Source: a virus. From it: DNA of 46,855 nt. Within the stretch, counting starts at the first letter, position 1. The number at the start of each line of letters is the position of its first letter. Below are positions 1 to 7,792 of the stretch, one piece after another. The notes under the pieces were generated by a model. That model had not been told where the DNA came from, did no database searches, and saw only the letters and a program-made list of their open reading frames with translations. The stretch is from the IMG/VR virus record IMGVR_UViG_3300045928_000117, positions 1-46,855 of that record; one strand, 5' to 3'. A program made the translations under genes and the position numbers.

Positions 1-2
1 AA

Positions 3-80
3 CTGGAGCGCGTCGGGTTGAAGCGCGAGGTACGGCGGCGAGAGGCCATCGACATCGGGCCGTGCGAGTGTGGCGCATGA
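3..80 (+). CDS. 3' end of an unidentified gene (partial)
   Basis: Only the last 25 codons lie in the window, ending with a TGA at 78-80. The tail ends in a Cys-Glu-Cys motif and is rich in Arg and Glu, which is too little to name a function. The reading frame is supported by the next gene starting at 77 with an ATGA overlap, the junction style used throughout this genome. The gene continues to the left of the window. Confidence 0.4.
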   Translation: MERVGLKREVRRREAIDIGPCECGA

Positions 81-355
81 CCAGCCTGTCAGAGCGTGAC
101 ACCAAACCGACATCAGCGAGGGCGGCGAACGGCACTCGGAACGCCTGCTCGTTCCTCTATTCCAGGGCCAAGAGAGCCGCCCAGGCGCTCGGATTCGAGC
201 GTGTCATCACAAAGACGCTGCCAGAGGAATCCGGCGCAAGCCTGCGAGCCGTCGGTGCGACGCAGGTTGGTATCTCTCGGGCGCAGCAGTGGGACCGCGT
301 CAATCGACGCCGGAAGACGGCGCCGCTCAGTCCGAAGTTACGGTGGGACCTGTGA
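77..355 (+). CDS. XF1762-like protein, short N-terminally reduced form
   Basis: The 92-residue product carries the core I associate with phage XF1762-type proteins (acetyltransferase-like): a GTRNACSFLY segment, a helix of the ARALGF kind, then RVITKTLPEESGASLRAVGA and a basic C-terminus ending KLRWDL. The family is usually longer, with an N-terminal half holding a His-rich motif; here the region before GTRNACS does not match, so the gene seems N-terminally reduced. ATG 77 is chosen because it overlaps the previous stop. The biochemical role of the family is not established; it often sits in phage early regions, as here. The call rests on motif memory. Confidence 0.5.
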   Translation: MTSLSERDTKPTSARAANGTRNACSFLYSRAKRAAQALGFERVITKTLPEESGASLRAVGATQVGISRAQQWDRVNRRRKTAPLSPKLRWDL

Positions 356-408
356 GCGCAGATAACGTGACGCCGGAAGACCTCGACTTCTCTTCGGTGT
401 GGGTATGA
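352..408 (+). CDS. 18-codon translationally coupled micro-ORF
   Basis: GTG at 352 overlaps the stop of the upstream gene (GTGA) and its own TGA at 406-408 overlaps the ATG at 405 of the methyltransferase (ATGA). The 18-residue product is acidic (Glu, Asp and Asp) with no known domain. Its exact tiling between two genes suggests translation passes through it, so it may be a real microprotein or a coupling device that delivers ribosomes to the methyltransferase start, which lacks a clear Shine-Dalgarno. Chance cannot be excluded for so short a frame. Confidence 0.4.
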   Translation: MSADNVTPEDLDFSSVWV

Positions 409-1025
409 GCCAGGCTCCGCTCTTCGACGTCGACCCGCAAGCCCGCCGTGCCTTTGATTGGTACGCAACGCCGCGGCATCAGACGCGTGCGCTTCTCGCA
501 CGCGAAGCCGTCTTTGGCCCGGTCCTGGAGCCCTGCGTCGGCGACGGCGCGATCGTGAGCGTGCTGCAGAAGAACGTCAGTCCACAACTCCAGGTCATCA
601 CGAACGACATCGATCCCGGGTGGATGGCCGACTCTCACCTCGACATCACCAGGCCGGAGACGTGGGACCAATTCGGGCCGTGGCGCGAGTGCGTGACGAA
701 CTTCCCGTTCAATGTCGCCGACCAGGTGGTGCCGTTGGCGCACGAACGACTACAGCCAGGCGGGCTGCTGGCGGTCATCCTGAGGCTCTCCTGGTTGGAG
801 CCGACCGGTGAAGAAGGTGACGATTTCATCCGCGGGAACTGGCTCGACAAACATCCACCGCACCGGCTGATCGTGCTCCCGCGCCATGACTACCGCGGCA
901 ACGGGAAGACCGACTCCGTCACGTCAGCCTGGTTTTGCTGGTACGGGTCGTCAGGCGCGCGCGGCATCTCCGTCGTGAGCAAGGCCGAGCGGGATCGCTA
1001 CATCGCAGAGGAGCGGCTGCGGTGA
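405..1025 (+). CDS. SAM-dependent DNA methyltransferase-like protein
   Basis: The 206-residue protein has a class I methyltransferase layout: an aromatic N-terminus with FDWYATP, motif I as LEPCVGDGAI (residues about 40-50), an acidic strand end TNDID, and an NFPF tetrapeptide in the place where amino-methyltransferases carry NPPF or DPPY. Phage genes of this type are usually called DNA N6-adenine or N4-cytosine methyltransferases. The Pro-to-Phe change in the catalytic tetrapeptide is unusual and leaves activity open. ATG 405 is preferred over GTG 399 because of the ATGA overlap upstream. The stop overlaps the next gene start. Confidence 0.65.
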   Translation: MSQAPLFDVDPQARRAFDWYATPRHQTRALLAREAVFGPVLEPCVGDGAIVSVLQKNVSPQLQVITNDIDPGWMADSHLDITRPETWDQFGPWRECVTNFPFNVADQVVPLAHERLQPGGLLAVILRLSWLEPTGEEGDDFIRGNWLDKHPPHRLIVLPRHDYRGNGKTDSVTSAWFCWYGSSGARGISVVSKAERDRYIAEERLR

Positions 1026-2272
1026 CTCTCTTCGCCCCATTCCCCTGGTTCGGCGGAAAGCGCCGCATCGCCCCGATGGTGTGGGAGCGGCTCGGCGACG
1101 TCGCCAGCTACAACGAGCCGTTCGCCGGCAGCCTGGCCGTGCTGCTCGGCCGCCCGACGGAACCGCGCATCGAGACCGTCAACGACCTCGACTGTTACCT
1201 GTCGAACTTCTGGCGGGCGCTGCGTGAGGCCCCAGAACGTGTCGCTGAGTGGGCCGACTATCCCGTGAACGAGGTGGACCTTCATGCGCGACACCGCTGG
1301 CTCGTCGAGCAGAAGGACTTCCGGGAGCGGATGCGACGCGACCCGGACTACTTCGACGCCAAGGTCGCCGGCTGGTGGGTGTGGGGCCAGTGCTTGTGGA
1401 TCGGATCTGGCTGGTGCGAGGCGACCGAGCCGCCGGCTGAACACGAGCGGCCAGAGTCGATGTCGAATGTCGCGAAGGGTGTCAACAAGGCCGAGTGGAC
1501 AGGGCGCGCGAATGCCGGCCGGTATGCGCGCGGCATCAACGCGGAGCGCGTCCAGTTCAATCGAAACGGACAGGGGACAGTCCACCAGCAGCGTCGGCCG
1601 CAGTTATCGAACGACCAAGGCATCGTTACGTGGCAGAAGCGCCCGAAGCTTCGAGGGCGCTGGGACGATGGCATCGCGACCAGGCGGTGGCAGGGCGGCG
1701 GCGCCGGCGGCGGATCAGGTGTACATGCGCCGCGGTTGACGTGGCATCACCAGCAGGCGCCTGACCTCTCCGGTTCGCGTGGCGCCTCTGGGCGAGGCGT
1801 GCATCGACTCGGGCTCTCAGAGGGCCTGCACGGCTACCTCGCGGCGCTCTCGCAGCGACTGCGCCGGGTCCGCGTCTGCTGCGGTGATTGGGAACGCGTG
1901 CTCACGCCATCGGTCACGACCTATATCGGCGTGACCGGCATCTTGTTCGACCCTCCCTACAAGCACGAGCTGCGGTCGCGGTGCTACGCCGTCGACCAGG
2001 ACGTGAGTGCTGATGTGCGCGCGTGGTGCCTCGCGCACGGCGAAGATCCCAAATTACGGATCGCGCTCTGCGGCTACGAGGGCGAGCACGAGATGCCAGA
2101 CACCTGGGAGTGCGTGCCCTGGCGCGCACACGGTGGGTACAGCCGATCCGCCCGTGGGAGGGCGAATCGCGACGCCGAGCGCGTGTGGTTCTCCCCGCAC
2201 TGTCTTCGCCCATCCGATCGGCTTCCACTCGGAGGCGAGCACGAGGAGTCGATGGAGTTCTGTGCATGTTGA
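1022..2272 (+). CDS. dam: D12-class DNA N6-adenine methyltransferase
   Basis: The 416-residue product begins with the Dam/D12 signature WFGGKRRIA (residues about 9-17), followed by NEPFAGSLAVLL (SAM-binding motif I) and a DPPY catalytic motif at about residues 310-313. It should methylate adenine in duplex DNA, either to protect phage DNA from host nucleases or to mark it. GTG 1022 is chosen because it overlaps the previous stop and directly precedes the FGGK motif. Between the two motifs lies a long insert rich in Gly, Arg and Gln (about residues 155-270), larger than in Dam itself, where the target-recognition domain is expected. The pairing with the upstream methyltransferase suggests a protection module. 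Confidence 0.8.
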   Translation: MTLFAPFPWFGGKRRIAPMVWERLGDVASYNEPFAGSLAVLLGRPTEPRIETVNDLDCYLSNFWRALREAPERVAEWADYPVNEVDLHARHRWLVEQKDFRERMRRDPDYFDAKVAGWWVWGQCLWIGSGWCEATEPPAEHERPESMSNVAKGVNKAEWTGRANAGRYARGINAERVQFNRNGQGTVHQQRRPQLSNDQGIVTWQKRPKLRGRWDDGIATRRWQGGGAGGGSGVHAPRLTWHHQQAPDLSGSRGASGRGVHRLGLSEGLHGYLAALSQRLRRVRVCCGDWERVLTPSVTTYIGVTGILFDPPYKHELRSRCYAVDQDVSADVRAWCLAHGEDPKLRIALCGYEGEHEMPDTWECVPWRAHGGYSRSARGRANRDAERVWFSPHCLRPSDRLPLGGEHEESMEFCAC

Positions 2273-4011
2273 AGCTCGCCGAAGACCTGAAACTACCGCT
2301 CGATGCGGTCACGCAAACCATCGCGATCCTCGCGAAACGCCGAGCCGGCAAGAGCTACACGATGCGTCGCCTGGTCGAGCAGCTCGTCAAGGCCGGCCAG
2401 CAGGTCGTCCTCGTGGACCCAAAGGGCGACCAGCACGGCATCCGCTCATCAGCCGATGGGAAGGGCCCTGGTCTGCCGGTCATCATCCTCGGCGGCGAGC
2501 ACGCGGATGTGCCGCTCGAATCAGGCGGGGGCGAGGTGGTGGCGAAGCTCGTGGTTGAGGAGCGGGTCAACATCGTCATCGACCTCTCGCTCTTCAGGAA
2601 GCACGAGGTCGCGACGTTCATGACGGGCTTCCTTGAGAACCTGTATCGCCTGAAGGCGCGCGAAGCCTACCGCACGCCGGTGATGCTGGTGATTGACGAG
2701 GCCGACGCAGTCGCGCCACAGAAGCCGCAGAAGGGCGAGGAGCGCATGCTCGGCGCCGCCGAGGACATCGTGCGCCGCGGCGGTCAGCGCGGCATCGGCT
2801 GCACGCTTGTGAGTCAGCGTAGTGCCGTCCTGAACAAAAACGTCCTGACCCAGGCGCAGATCCTCGTGGCACTCCGGACGATCGCGCCGCAGGACCTCGA
2901 CGCGATGAAGGCCTGGATAGACGTCCACGGCAGCGAGGACGAGCGGAGGATGCTGATGTCGTCACTGCCGTCGCTGCCGGTCGGTGACGCCTGGTTCTGG
3001 TCGCCGGGATGGCCAACCGTCGACGGGATCTTCCGGCGCGTCCATGTGCTGCCGATCGAAACATTCGACTCTGGCGCGACGCCTGAGCCAGGGAAGAAGC
3101 GGTCCGAGCCGAAGGCGGTCGCGGAGGTCGACATCGACGCGCTCCGGAAGCACATGGCGGCGACGATTGAGAAGGCGAAGGCGGATGACCCGCGTGAGCT
3201 CAGGAAGCGGATCGCCGAGTTGGAGCGGCAGGTTCGGAATACTGGTACTCCGCAATCCGGAAAATCCCCATTCCGCGAGCCGAAGGTCGTCGAGAAGCCG
3301 GTCGTCACCGACGCGCAGCTCGCCCGGCTGGAAAAGCAGACCGCGGCCGTGACTGCGGCACTCGATCGCGCGGCCTCCATCTTCGCCAAACCGCTCGGGC
3401 CGCTCGCCGAGTCCTGCCAGAGGCTGGCGTCGGCGGTGAATCTGGTGCGCCGGCCGGCGCCATCACATGCCCACGTCAACAACAGCACTGGGGCGAGGAG
3501 TCCGGTTCAACCGCGTGGTGGATCGGCTCCTCGCCCGCGGGGTGACGCGTCAGACTCGAAGCTCCCGCCGGGAGAGAAGGCCACGCTCATCGCGGCCGCG
3601 CAGTATCCAGATGGCCTGACGCGCGAGCAGGCGAGCATCCTCACCGGCTACAAGCGGTCGTCGCGCGATGCGTACATCCAGCGGCTCGTCGGCCGCGGCT
3701 ACGTCGAGGTCGCCAGCAACCTGGTCGTTGCGACCGAGGCAGGCGTCGCCGCGCTGGGTGAGGCCTTCGAACCGCTGCCGACAGGCGAGGCGCTCCGGTC
3801 GTACTGGCTGAACCGGTTGCCGCCAGGCGAGAAGGCGGTCCTCGAGATCGCGATCGAACACTACCCGCACGACGTCCTGCGCGAACGCATCGACCAGAGC
3901 ACCGGCTACAAGCGCTCGAGCAGGGACGCCTACATCCAACGACTGATTTCGCGCCGGCTGCTTTCGGCCGGACGCGGCACGGTCCGAGCCACCGAGGTGC
4001 TCTTCGAATGA
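2266..4011 (+). CDS. HerA/FtsK-type ATPase with two C-terminal winged-helix repeats
   Basis: Residues 1-270 form a RecA-fold ATPase of the HerA/VirB4 class: Walker A AKRRAGKS (Lys about 29), Walker B VMLVIDEAD (Asp about 144), then an SQR segment (sensor-like) after RRGGQRGIG. A Glu/Arg-rich coiled coil covers about 370-400. The C-terminus has two copies of one winged-helix domain, each starting LPPGEKA (about residues 433 and 518) and each holding TGYKRSSRDAYIQRL. It probably moves on or pumps DNA; its job in this phage is unknown, with replication, resolution or anti-defence all possible. ATG 2266 overlaps the methyltransferase end by 7 bases, suggesting one operon. Confidence 0.75.
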   Translation: MLKLAEDLKLPLDAVTQTIAILAKRRAGKSYTMRRLVEQLVKAGQQVVLVDPKGDQHGIRSSADGKGPGLPVIILGGEHADVPLESGGGEVVAKLVVEERVNIVIDLSLFRKHEVATFMTGFLENLYRLKAREAYRTPVMLVIDEADAVAPQKPQKGEERMLGAAEDIVRRGGQRGIGCTLVSQRSAVLNKNVLTQAQILVALRTIAPQDLDAMKAWIDVHGSEDERRMLMSSLPSLPVGDAWFWSPGWPTVDGIFRRVHVLPIETFDSGATPEPGKKRSEPKAVAEVDIDALRKHMAATIEKAKADDPRELRKRIAELERQVRNTGTPQSGKSPFREPKVVEKPVVTDAQLARLEKQTAAVTAALDRAASIFAKPLGPLAESCQRLASAVNLVRRPAPSHAHVNNSTGARSPVQPRGGSAPRPRGDASDSKLPPGEKATLIAAAQYPDGLTREQASILTGYKRSSRDAYIQRLVGRGYVEVASNLVVATEAGVAALGEAFEPLPTGEALRSYWLNRLPPGEKAVLEIAIEHYPHDVLRERIDQSTGYKRSSRDAYIQRLISRRLLSAGRGTVRATEVLFE

Positions 4012-4538
4012 TTACCCTGGCTGAGAAGCGGGAGCGCCAGCGGCTGGCGACGGCGAGATATCGAGCGAGGCACCATGAGCGCCTCCGACTGTCACGCCTC
4101 CGTCCGCATCGACCGCTTCCACCGGCGATCGATCGTTTCTGGAGTCGCGTCGAGAAGCGCGAGGACGGATGCTGGGCGTGGACTGGCGGGCTCGGATCGC
4201 AGGGCTACGGCAACATCATCGACGACGCCAAGAAGCGAATCTACGCCCACCGCTTCTCGTATTCGATGTTTCGTGGAGACATCCCGCCAGGCCTTGAACT
4301 CGACCACCTGTGCCGCGTTCGTCGGTGCGTGAATCCGGACCACCTTGAAGTTGTCACGCGGAAGGTGAATAGCGACCGTGGCTTCGGACCATCCGGCATC
4401 AACAGCCGGAAGACGCACTGTATTCGAGGACATCCATTCGACGCCGCCAACACCGCGATCTACATCAGGAACGGTCGCCAAATTAGGCAATGCAAACAAT
4501 GCGGTCGCATTCGGCTGCGTCATTGGAGGAAACGGTAG
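4008..4538 (+). CDS. HNH endonuclease (free-standing, homing type)
   Basis: The 176-residue protein has a basic N-terminal helix, a CWAWTGGLGSQGYG strand pair, AHRFSYSMF, and the HNH core LELDHLCRVRRCVNPDHLEVV with the catalytic His in DHLC and the metal-site His in PDHLE. A Cys pair near the C-terminus (CIRGH and CKQCGR) suggests a zinc finger. Enzymes of this group nick or cut DNA and spread their own gene by homing. It sits between the ATPase and the next early gene with ATGA overlap at its start and TAGTG at its end, so it is carried within the operon. It is one of four HNH genes here. Confidence 0.85.
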   Translation: MITLAEKRERQRLATARYRARHHERLRLSRLRPHRPLPPAIDRFWSRVEKREDGCWAWTGGLGSQGYGNIIDDAKKRIYAHRFSYSMFRGDIPPGLELDHLCRVRRCVNPDHLEVVTRKVNSDRGFGPSGINSRKTHCIRGHPFDAANTAIYIRNGRQIRQCKQCGRIRLRHWRKR

Positions 4539-5425
4539 TGAAAGAGAGCAACGGCGTCAGGATGCGGTGCGATCAATGTAGCTGGACGTGCGTGATGCGG
4601 GCCGAGAACGAACTGCCTTCCGGTTGCAACCACATGGAAGAGGGCGTGCCGTTCTGCCCGAATTGCAATCTACGAATGGTGCCGGCAGGGTCGGTGCCCG
4701 CGCGCGATCCGGCGCCAGTGATCGAGTTCCCCGGCGCGAAGTATCCCGGGGCCTCGGCGTCGCCAGGGCTCGGGGAAGGCCTCCCGTTAGCCGATCGCCT
4801 CGCGAAGATTCGGGAGGCCGAGCGCGAAGTCACCGAGGCAGAGGAGGACTGGGAGGACGCGAAGAAGGACGCGGCCGACGCAAAGAAGGTCTTCGACGGC
4901 AAGGTCACCACGCTGCGCACCCTGATCGAACGGCTCACGTCGGTCACAGCGCCTGCGCCGCTTCCGCTGTTCGATGCACCACCGGCCGAGTCACAGGCCA
5001 AGACGACGTGCGGCGCGATCGGTCCGGATGGCCATACCTGCACGCTCGGACCCGACCACGACAACCGGCACAAGCACGTCGTCGCCGATGCCGTGACTGG
5101 CGATGGGATCGAGGAGCTGGCGATCACCTGGGCGAACGAGGCCGAGGCGATGGCGGCGATCGTGGACGAGACGCACGCCTGCTTCCATCTCGGGCCTGAC
5201 AACGTCTCGCACTGCACCCGCTCGAAGGGGCACGGCGGCCCACACGTCATGCATCACGTGATCGGCGAGGTCTTTGGCCAGGAGCTCGCGCGCTGGCCCC
5301 AGGAGACGCCCCAGGCCGCGAGTGAGCCAGCGGCCGAGGATCAGCCCGCCAAGCCAGAGGACGAGGCGCTGCCGCTGCCGAAGAAACGCGGCCGGCGGCA
5401 CGAGGCGGAAGCGGCGCACGCGTAG
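4538..5425 (+). CDS. Multi-zinc-finger phage protein with central coiled coil
   Basis: GTG 4538 is chosen because a strong GGAGGA lies at 4525-4530, seven bases upstream. The 295-residue product starts with a zinc-ribbon-like region (CDQC, later CPNC, about residues 10-45), then a charged helix rich in Glu, Asp and Lys (about 90-135) that looks like a coiled coil, then two copies of a Cys/His knuckle of the form C-x(7-8)-H-x-C-x(5)-H-x(4)-H around CTLGPDHDNRHKH and CTRSKGHGGPH. The end is Lys/Arg-rich. No enzyme domain is visible. A nucleic-acid-binding role is an inference from the zinc motifs and its place among replication genes. Confidence 0.65.
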   Translation: MKESNGVRMRCDQCSWTCVMRAENELPSGCNHMEEGVPFCPNCNLRMVPAGSVPARDPAPVIEFPGAKYPGASASPGLGEGLPLADRLAKIREAEREVTEAEEDWEDAKKDAADAKKVFDGKVTTLRTLIERLTSVTAPAPLPLFDAPPAESQAKTTCGAIGPDGHTCTLGPDHDNRHKHVVADAVTGDGIEELAITWANEAEAMAAIVDETHACFHLGPDNVSHCTRSKGHGGPHVMHHVIGEVFGQELARWPQETPQAASEPAAEDQPAKPEDEALPLPKKRGRRHEAEAAHA

Positions 5426-5444
5426 CGACAAGCCGAGGGATCCC

Positions 5445-6314
5445 ATGGGCTTCGTCACCCTGGACGACAACTTCTCGAACCACCCGAAGGTGGTGTCGGC
5501 CCGCACGCAGGAACGGACCGCTGTTGACCTGTACGTGTGCGGACTGTGCTACTGCCGGCGATACAACACGGAGGGGTTCATTCAGTCAGGCGCCGTCAAC
5601 GGTCTTGGCGTGGCGTCGCCTCGAAAAGCCGTAGACGCATTGGTCTCGGCTCGCCTCTGGGACAGAGTCGACGGCGGGTTCGCCATCCACGACTACGCCT
5701 CCTGGTACCCGACAGACGACGCTCAGAAGGTCATCCGAGACGAGCTCAGGGAGAAGAAGCGGGCGGCTGGTCGAAAGGGTGGTCTGAGGTCATGGGAGGT
5801 CCGTTCTGCTTCAAGCACATCCGAAGCAGAAGTCGAAGCAGATTCGAAGCAGCCTGCTTCAAGTAGTGCTTCAACCTCTGCTCCAGCCCACAGTGGAGAG
5901 GGAGTCGGGATCGGATCTGCTTCAGTTCTTGGGGAAGGGGGTCTGGGGGGAACCGCTCCGCCGCTCGATCGCTGGTTCTTGGAGCTTTGCGATCGATACC
6001 CGGCGAACCGAGTGACGAGGGGTCGTCTGACGGAAGGCTTTTGGATTGAGCAGTTTCAGAAGGATCACCGTCCACCTTCCGACGTCTGGGCCGACATCCA
6101 GGACGGTCTTGCGAACCAGCTCGCCGGCCATGAATGGCGCGTCAAAGGCATGGTCCCGAAGCTCGAGAAGTGGCTGCGCGACGGATTGTGGCGGCAACGA
6201 CACGACCCAGAGCCGCCGGCGGCGGAGCGGATGACGCGCTCGACCGCCACGACGTTCGGTGCTGCGGCCGAGATTCTCAACGCGCCCGACGTGCCAGGGA
6301 CGGATCGGCGATGA
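5445..6314 (+). CDS. Phage replication-initiation-like protein (winged-helix N-terminus)
   Basis: ATG 5445 follows a GAGGGA Shine-Dalgarno. The N-terminal 120 residues match a domain common in phage replication proteins: TLDDNFSNHPKVV, LYVCGLCYCRR, then AVDALVSARLW and FAIHDYASWYPT, and a basic AGRKGG linker. A Ser/Glu-rich low-complexity stretch follows (about 120-175), then a second helical domain (FLELCDRYPANRVTRGR). This layout resembles replisome organisers that bind the origin and recruit a helicase loader; the following gene fits that partner. It ends with an ATGA overlap. Family recognition is from motif memory. Confidence 0.6.
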   Translation: MGFVTLDDNFSNHPKVVSARTQERTAVDLYVCGLCYCRRYNTEGFIQSGAVNGLGVASPRKAVDALVSARLWDRVDGGFAIHDYASWYPTDDAQKVIRDELREKKRAAGRKGGLRSWEVRSASSTSEAEVEADSKQPASSSASTSAPAHSGEGVGIGSASVLGEGGLGGTAPPLDRWFLELCDRYPANRVTRGRLTEGFWIEQFQKDHRPPSDVWADIQDGLANQLAGHEWRVKGMVPKLEKWLRDGLWRQRHDPEPPAAERMTRSTATTFGAAAEILNAPDVPGTDRR

Positions 6315-6724
6315 ACCTCCACGAGTGCACGATTGCGCTTGCCACGCTCGCGAAGGCGCTCGGCGCGACCCTCGATGGGCCAACGTTCAGGGCGTACCAC
6401 CAGGCGCTTTCGGATGTTCCGGCTGGTGTGTTCGAGGCGGCGTGCATGGTTGCCGCGCGTGCGCCTCGGCAGCCGTTCGAGCCAAAGTTTCCGACGGCGC
6501 CGACGCTGCGGCAACTCGCCGAAGGCGCCCGCCGCGACGTAGTTGACCGGATGAAATGGGCACCCTGCGAAGCGTGTATCGACCAACACGGCTGGGTCAC
6601 CCGAGACGACGGTCGTGTCGAGCGGTGTGCGTGCTGGAAGGCGCACCAGCAGCGGATCGCGACGACCGGTCTGGCCACGCCGTTGGCTCTACCGGCGCCG
6701 GAGCCAGCTGAGGAGGTCGCGTGA
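6311..6724 (+). CDS. Small zinc protein, possible helicase-loader-like partner
   Basis: The 137-residue protein has an N-terminal helical domain (LHECTIALATLAKALGATLDG through RAYHQALSDVPAG), then a loop of the APRQPFEPKFPTAPTLRQLA type seen in phage replication accessory proteins related to helicase loaders or loader inhibitors. A C-terminal zinc ribbon is built from CEAC and CAC (about residues 83-108). It overlaps the initiator-like gene by ATGA and its stop overlaps the remnant of the resolvase start, so it belongs to the replication operon. A role in loading a host helicase is an inference. Confidence 0.55.
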   Translation: MNLHECTIALATLAKALGATLDGPTFRAYHQALSDVPAGVFEAACMVAARAPRQPFEPKFPTAPTLRQLAEGARRDVVDRMKWAPCEACIDQHGWVTRDDGRVERCACWKAHQQRIATTGLATPLALPAPEPAEEVA

Positions 6725-6759
6725 TCACATTCCGCCTCTCGTGCGTGCCGCCGAAGGCT
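6721..6759 (+). pseudogene. Orphaned 5' end of the RusA-type resolvase gene
   Basis: GTG 6721 overlaps the upstream TGA as GTGA, just like a real gene start here. Its first 13 codons read VITFRLSCVPPKA, nearly the same peptide as GIVFRLACIPPKT at 7307-7348 in the intact resolvase gene. At 6760 the sequence passes straight into the stop codon of an antisense HNH gene. The plain reading is that this is the original start of the resolvase gene, cut off by the insertion, with a replacement start on the far side. Confidence 0.65.
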
Positions 6760-7260
6760 TCAATCTTCGACGTGCGCCCACGTCTTGCGTTGAACAACAT
6801 TACGGACGGTGTTTTCACCGCAACGGAAGGCCCTCGCGAGCGAGGCGATGGATGTACCACGCTGGTGCTGATCACGCATGATGCGGACCGCATCAACAGA
6901 AAGCAACGAAAGACCTTGTTTCTCACCCTTCGAGGTGCGGCCCTTCTTGTCTCGATCGTCGTTGTTGTCAGCGGCCGTGCCGAGGAACAAGTGCGCCGGG
7001 TTGACGCACGCGCGAACGTCACAGGTGTGGCAAACAAAGACGTCGGCTGGAACATCGGCCTTATTGAACAACTTGTAAGCCATGCGGTGAGCCGGAGTGA
7101 GGCGCCGCTGGTTGTGTCCGACGCGCACCGTGGTCCTTCCATAACCTGTTTTGGGGTCCGTGAAGCCGGTCCACAACCAGCACCAGTCTGTGACCTCGAC
7201 GTGTCGCATAAAGCGGGAGAGCCTATCCATCTCACTGTGAACGTAAACACCGGTGGGCAT
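6760..7260 (-). CDS. HNH endonuclease inserted antisense at the resolvase start
   Basis: The 166-residue protein has CWLWTGFTDPKTGYGR, AHRMAYKLF, and the HNH core VFVCHTCDVRACVNPAHLFLG, followed by a C-terminal helix-turn-helix (SIASLARAFRCGENTVRNVV) typical of homing endonucleases that bind long targets. It reads against its neighbours. ATG 7260 has AGGAG eight bases upstream on its own strand. Base use is less GC-rich than the neighbours, for example near the junctions, which fits recent arrival. Its stop codon abuts the remnant resolvase start exactly. Confidence 0.88.
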   Translation of the reverse strand: MPTGVYVHSEMDRLSRFMRHVEVTDWCWLWTGFTDPKTGYGRTTVRVGHNQRRLTPAHRMAYKLFNKADVPADVFVCHTCDVRACVNPAHLFLGTAADNNDDRDKKGRTSKGEKQGLSLLSVDAVRIMRDQHQRGTSIASLARAFRCGENTVRNVVQRKTWAHVED

Positions 7261-7285
7261 CCAGATGTCTCCTGAGTTTGCGCCG

Positions 7286-7792
7286 ATGGTAGCACCAGTT
7301 AAAGCCGGAATTGTGTTCCGTCTCGCCTGTATTCCGCCAAAAACAAGCCATCACGCCAAGCACATCGTCCGGCTGAAGACGAAGGAGGGCCGCCAGTTCA
7401 GCACGCTCGCCGACAACGCACCCTTGGTCGCCGCCAAGGCACTGCTTGAGGAGCTCCTGCTGCCACATCAGCCGGCGTCGCCGATAGCTGGCGCCGTCGC
7501 GCTCTCGCTCGAGTTCACCTGGCCGTGGTCGTCGGACCATCGGAAGCGAGACCGCGCGCTCGGGCGGATGGTACACACCGGTCACGTCGACCTGACGAAC
7601 GTCACGAAGACCATTGAGGACCGGCTCAAGGTGCTCCGGTTTATCGAGGACGACTGCTTCGTCGTCGAGCTCCACGTCCGGAAGTGGTGGGGCGCCGAGC
7701 CGGGTATCGTCGTCGCCATCGCGCCGGCGGGGTCGCCGCAGTCATGGGCCGCTCCGTCGGTGTCCGCGCCGTCACTCTTCGAAGCGCGGTGA
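7286..7792 (+). CDS. rusA: RusA-like Holliday junction resolvase
   Basis: The C-terminal half matches RusA-type endonucleases: HVDLTNVTKTIEDRL (the place of the conserved Asp-x-Asn motif), IEDDCFVVELHVRKWWG (the DD and Lys of the active site) and PGIVVAI at the end. RusA dimers cut four-way junctions; phages use them in recombination and before packaging. The family normally starts shortly before a strand like FRLACIPPK, so ATG 7286 is preferred over GTG 7253 or ATG 7265. No Shine-Dalgarno is visible, and the first codons are AT-richer than the rest, as expected if they came with the adjacent HNH element. The stop overlaps the next start (TGATG). Confidence 0.7.
   Translation: MVAPVKAGIVFRLACIPPKTSHHAKHIVRLKTKEGRQFSTLADNAPLVAAKALLEELLLPHQPASPIAGAVALSLEFTWPWSSDHRKRDRALGRMVHTGHVDLTNVTKTIEDRLKVLRFIEDDCFVVELHVRKWWGAEPGIVVAIAPAGSPQSWAAPSVSAPSLFEAR

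Noticed and set aside
935-1021. Earlier start for the D12 methyltransferase
   Set aside because: The extra residues are Arg-rich and overlap the upstream gene; GTG 1022 has a 4-base overlap and precedes the FGGK motif directly.
6721-7275. A 184-residue forward frame across the HNH insertion
   Set aside because: Only its first 13 codons resemble a gene (the resolvase start). The rest is antisense to a clear HNH gene.
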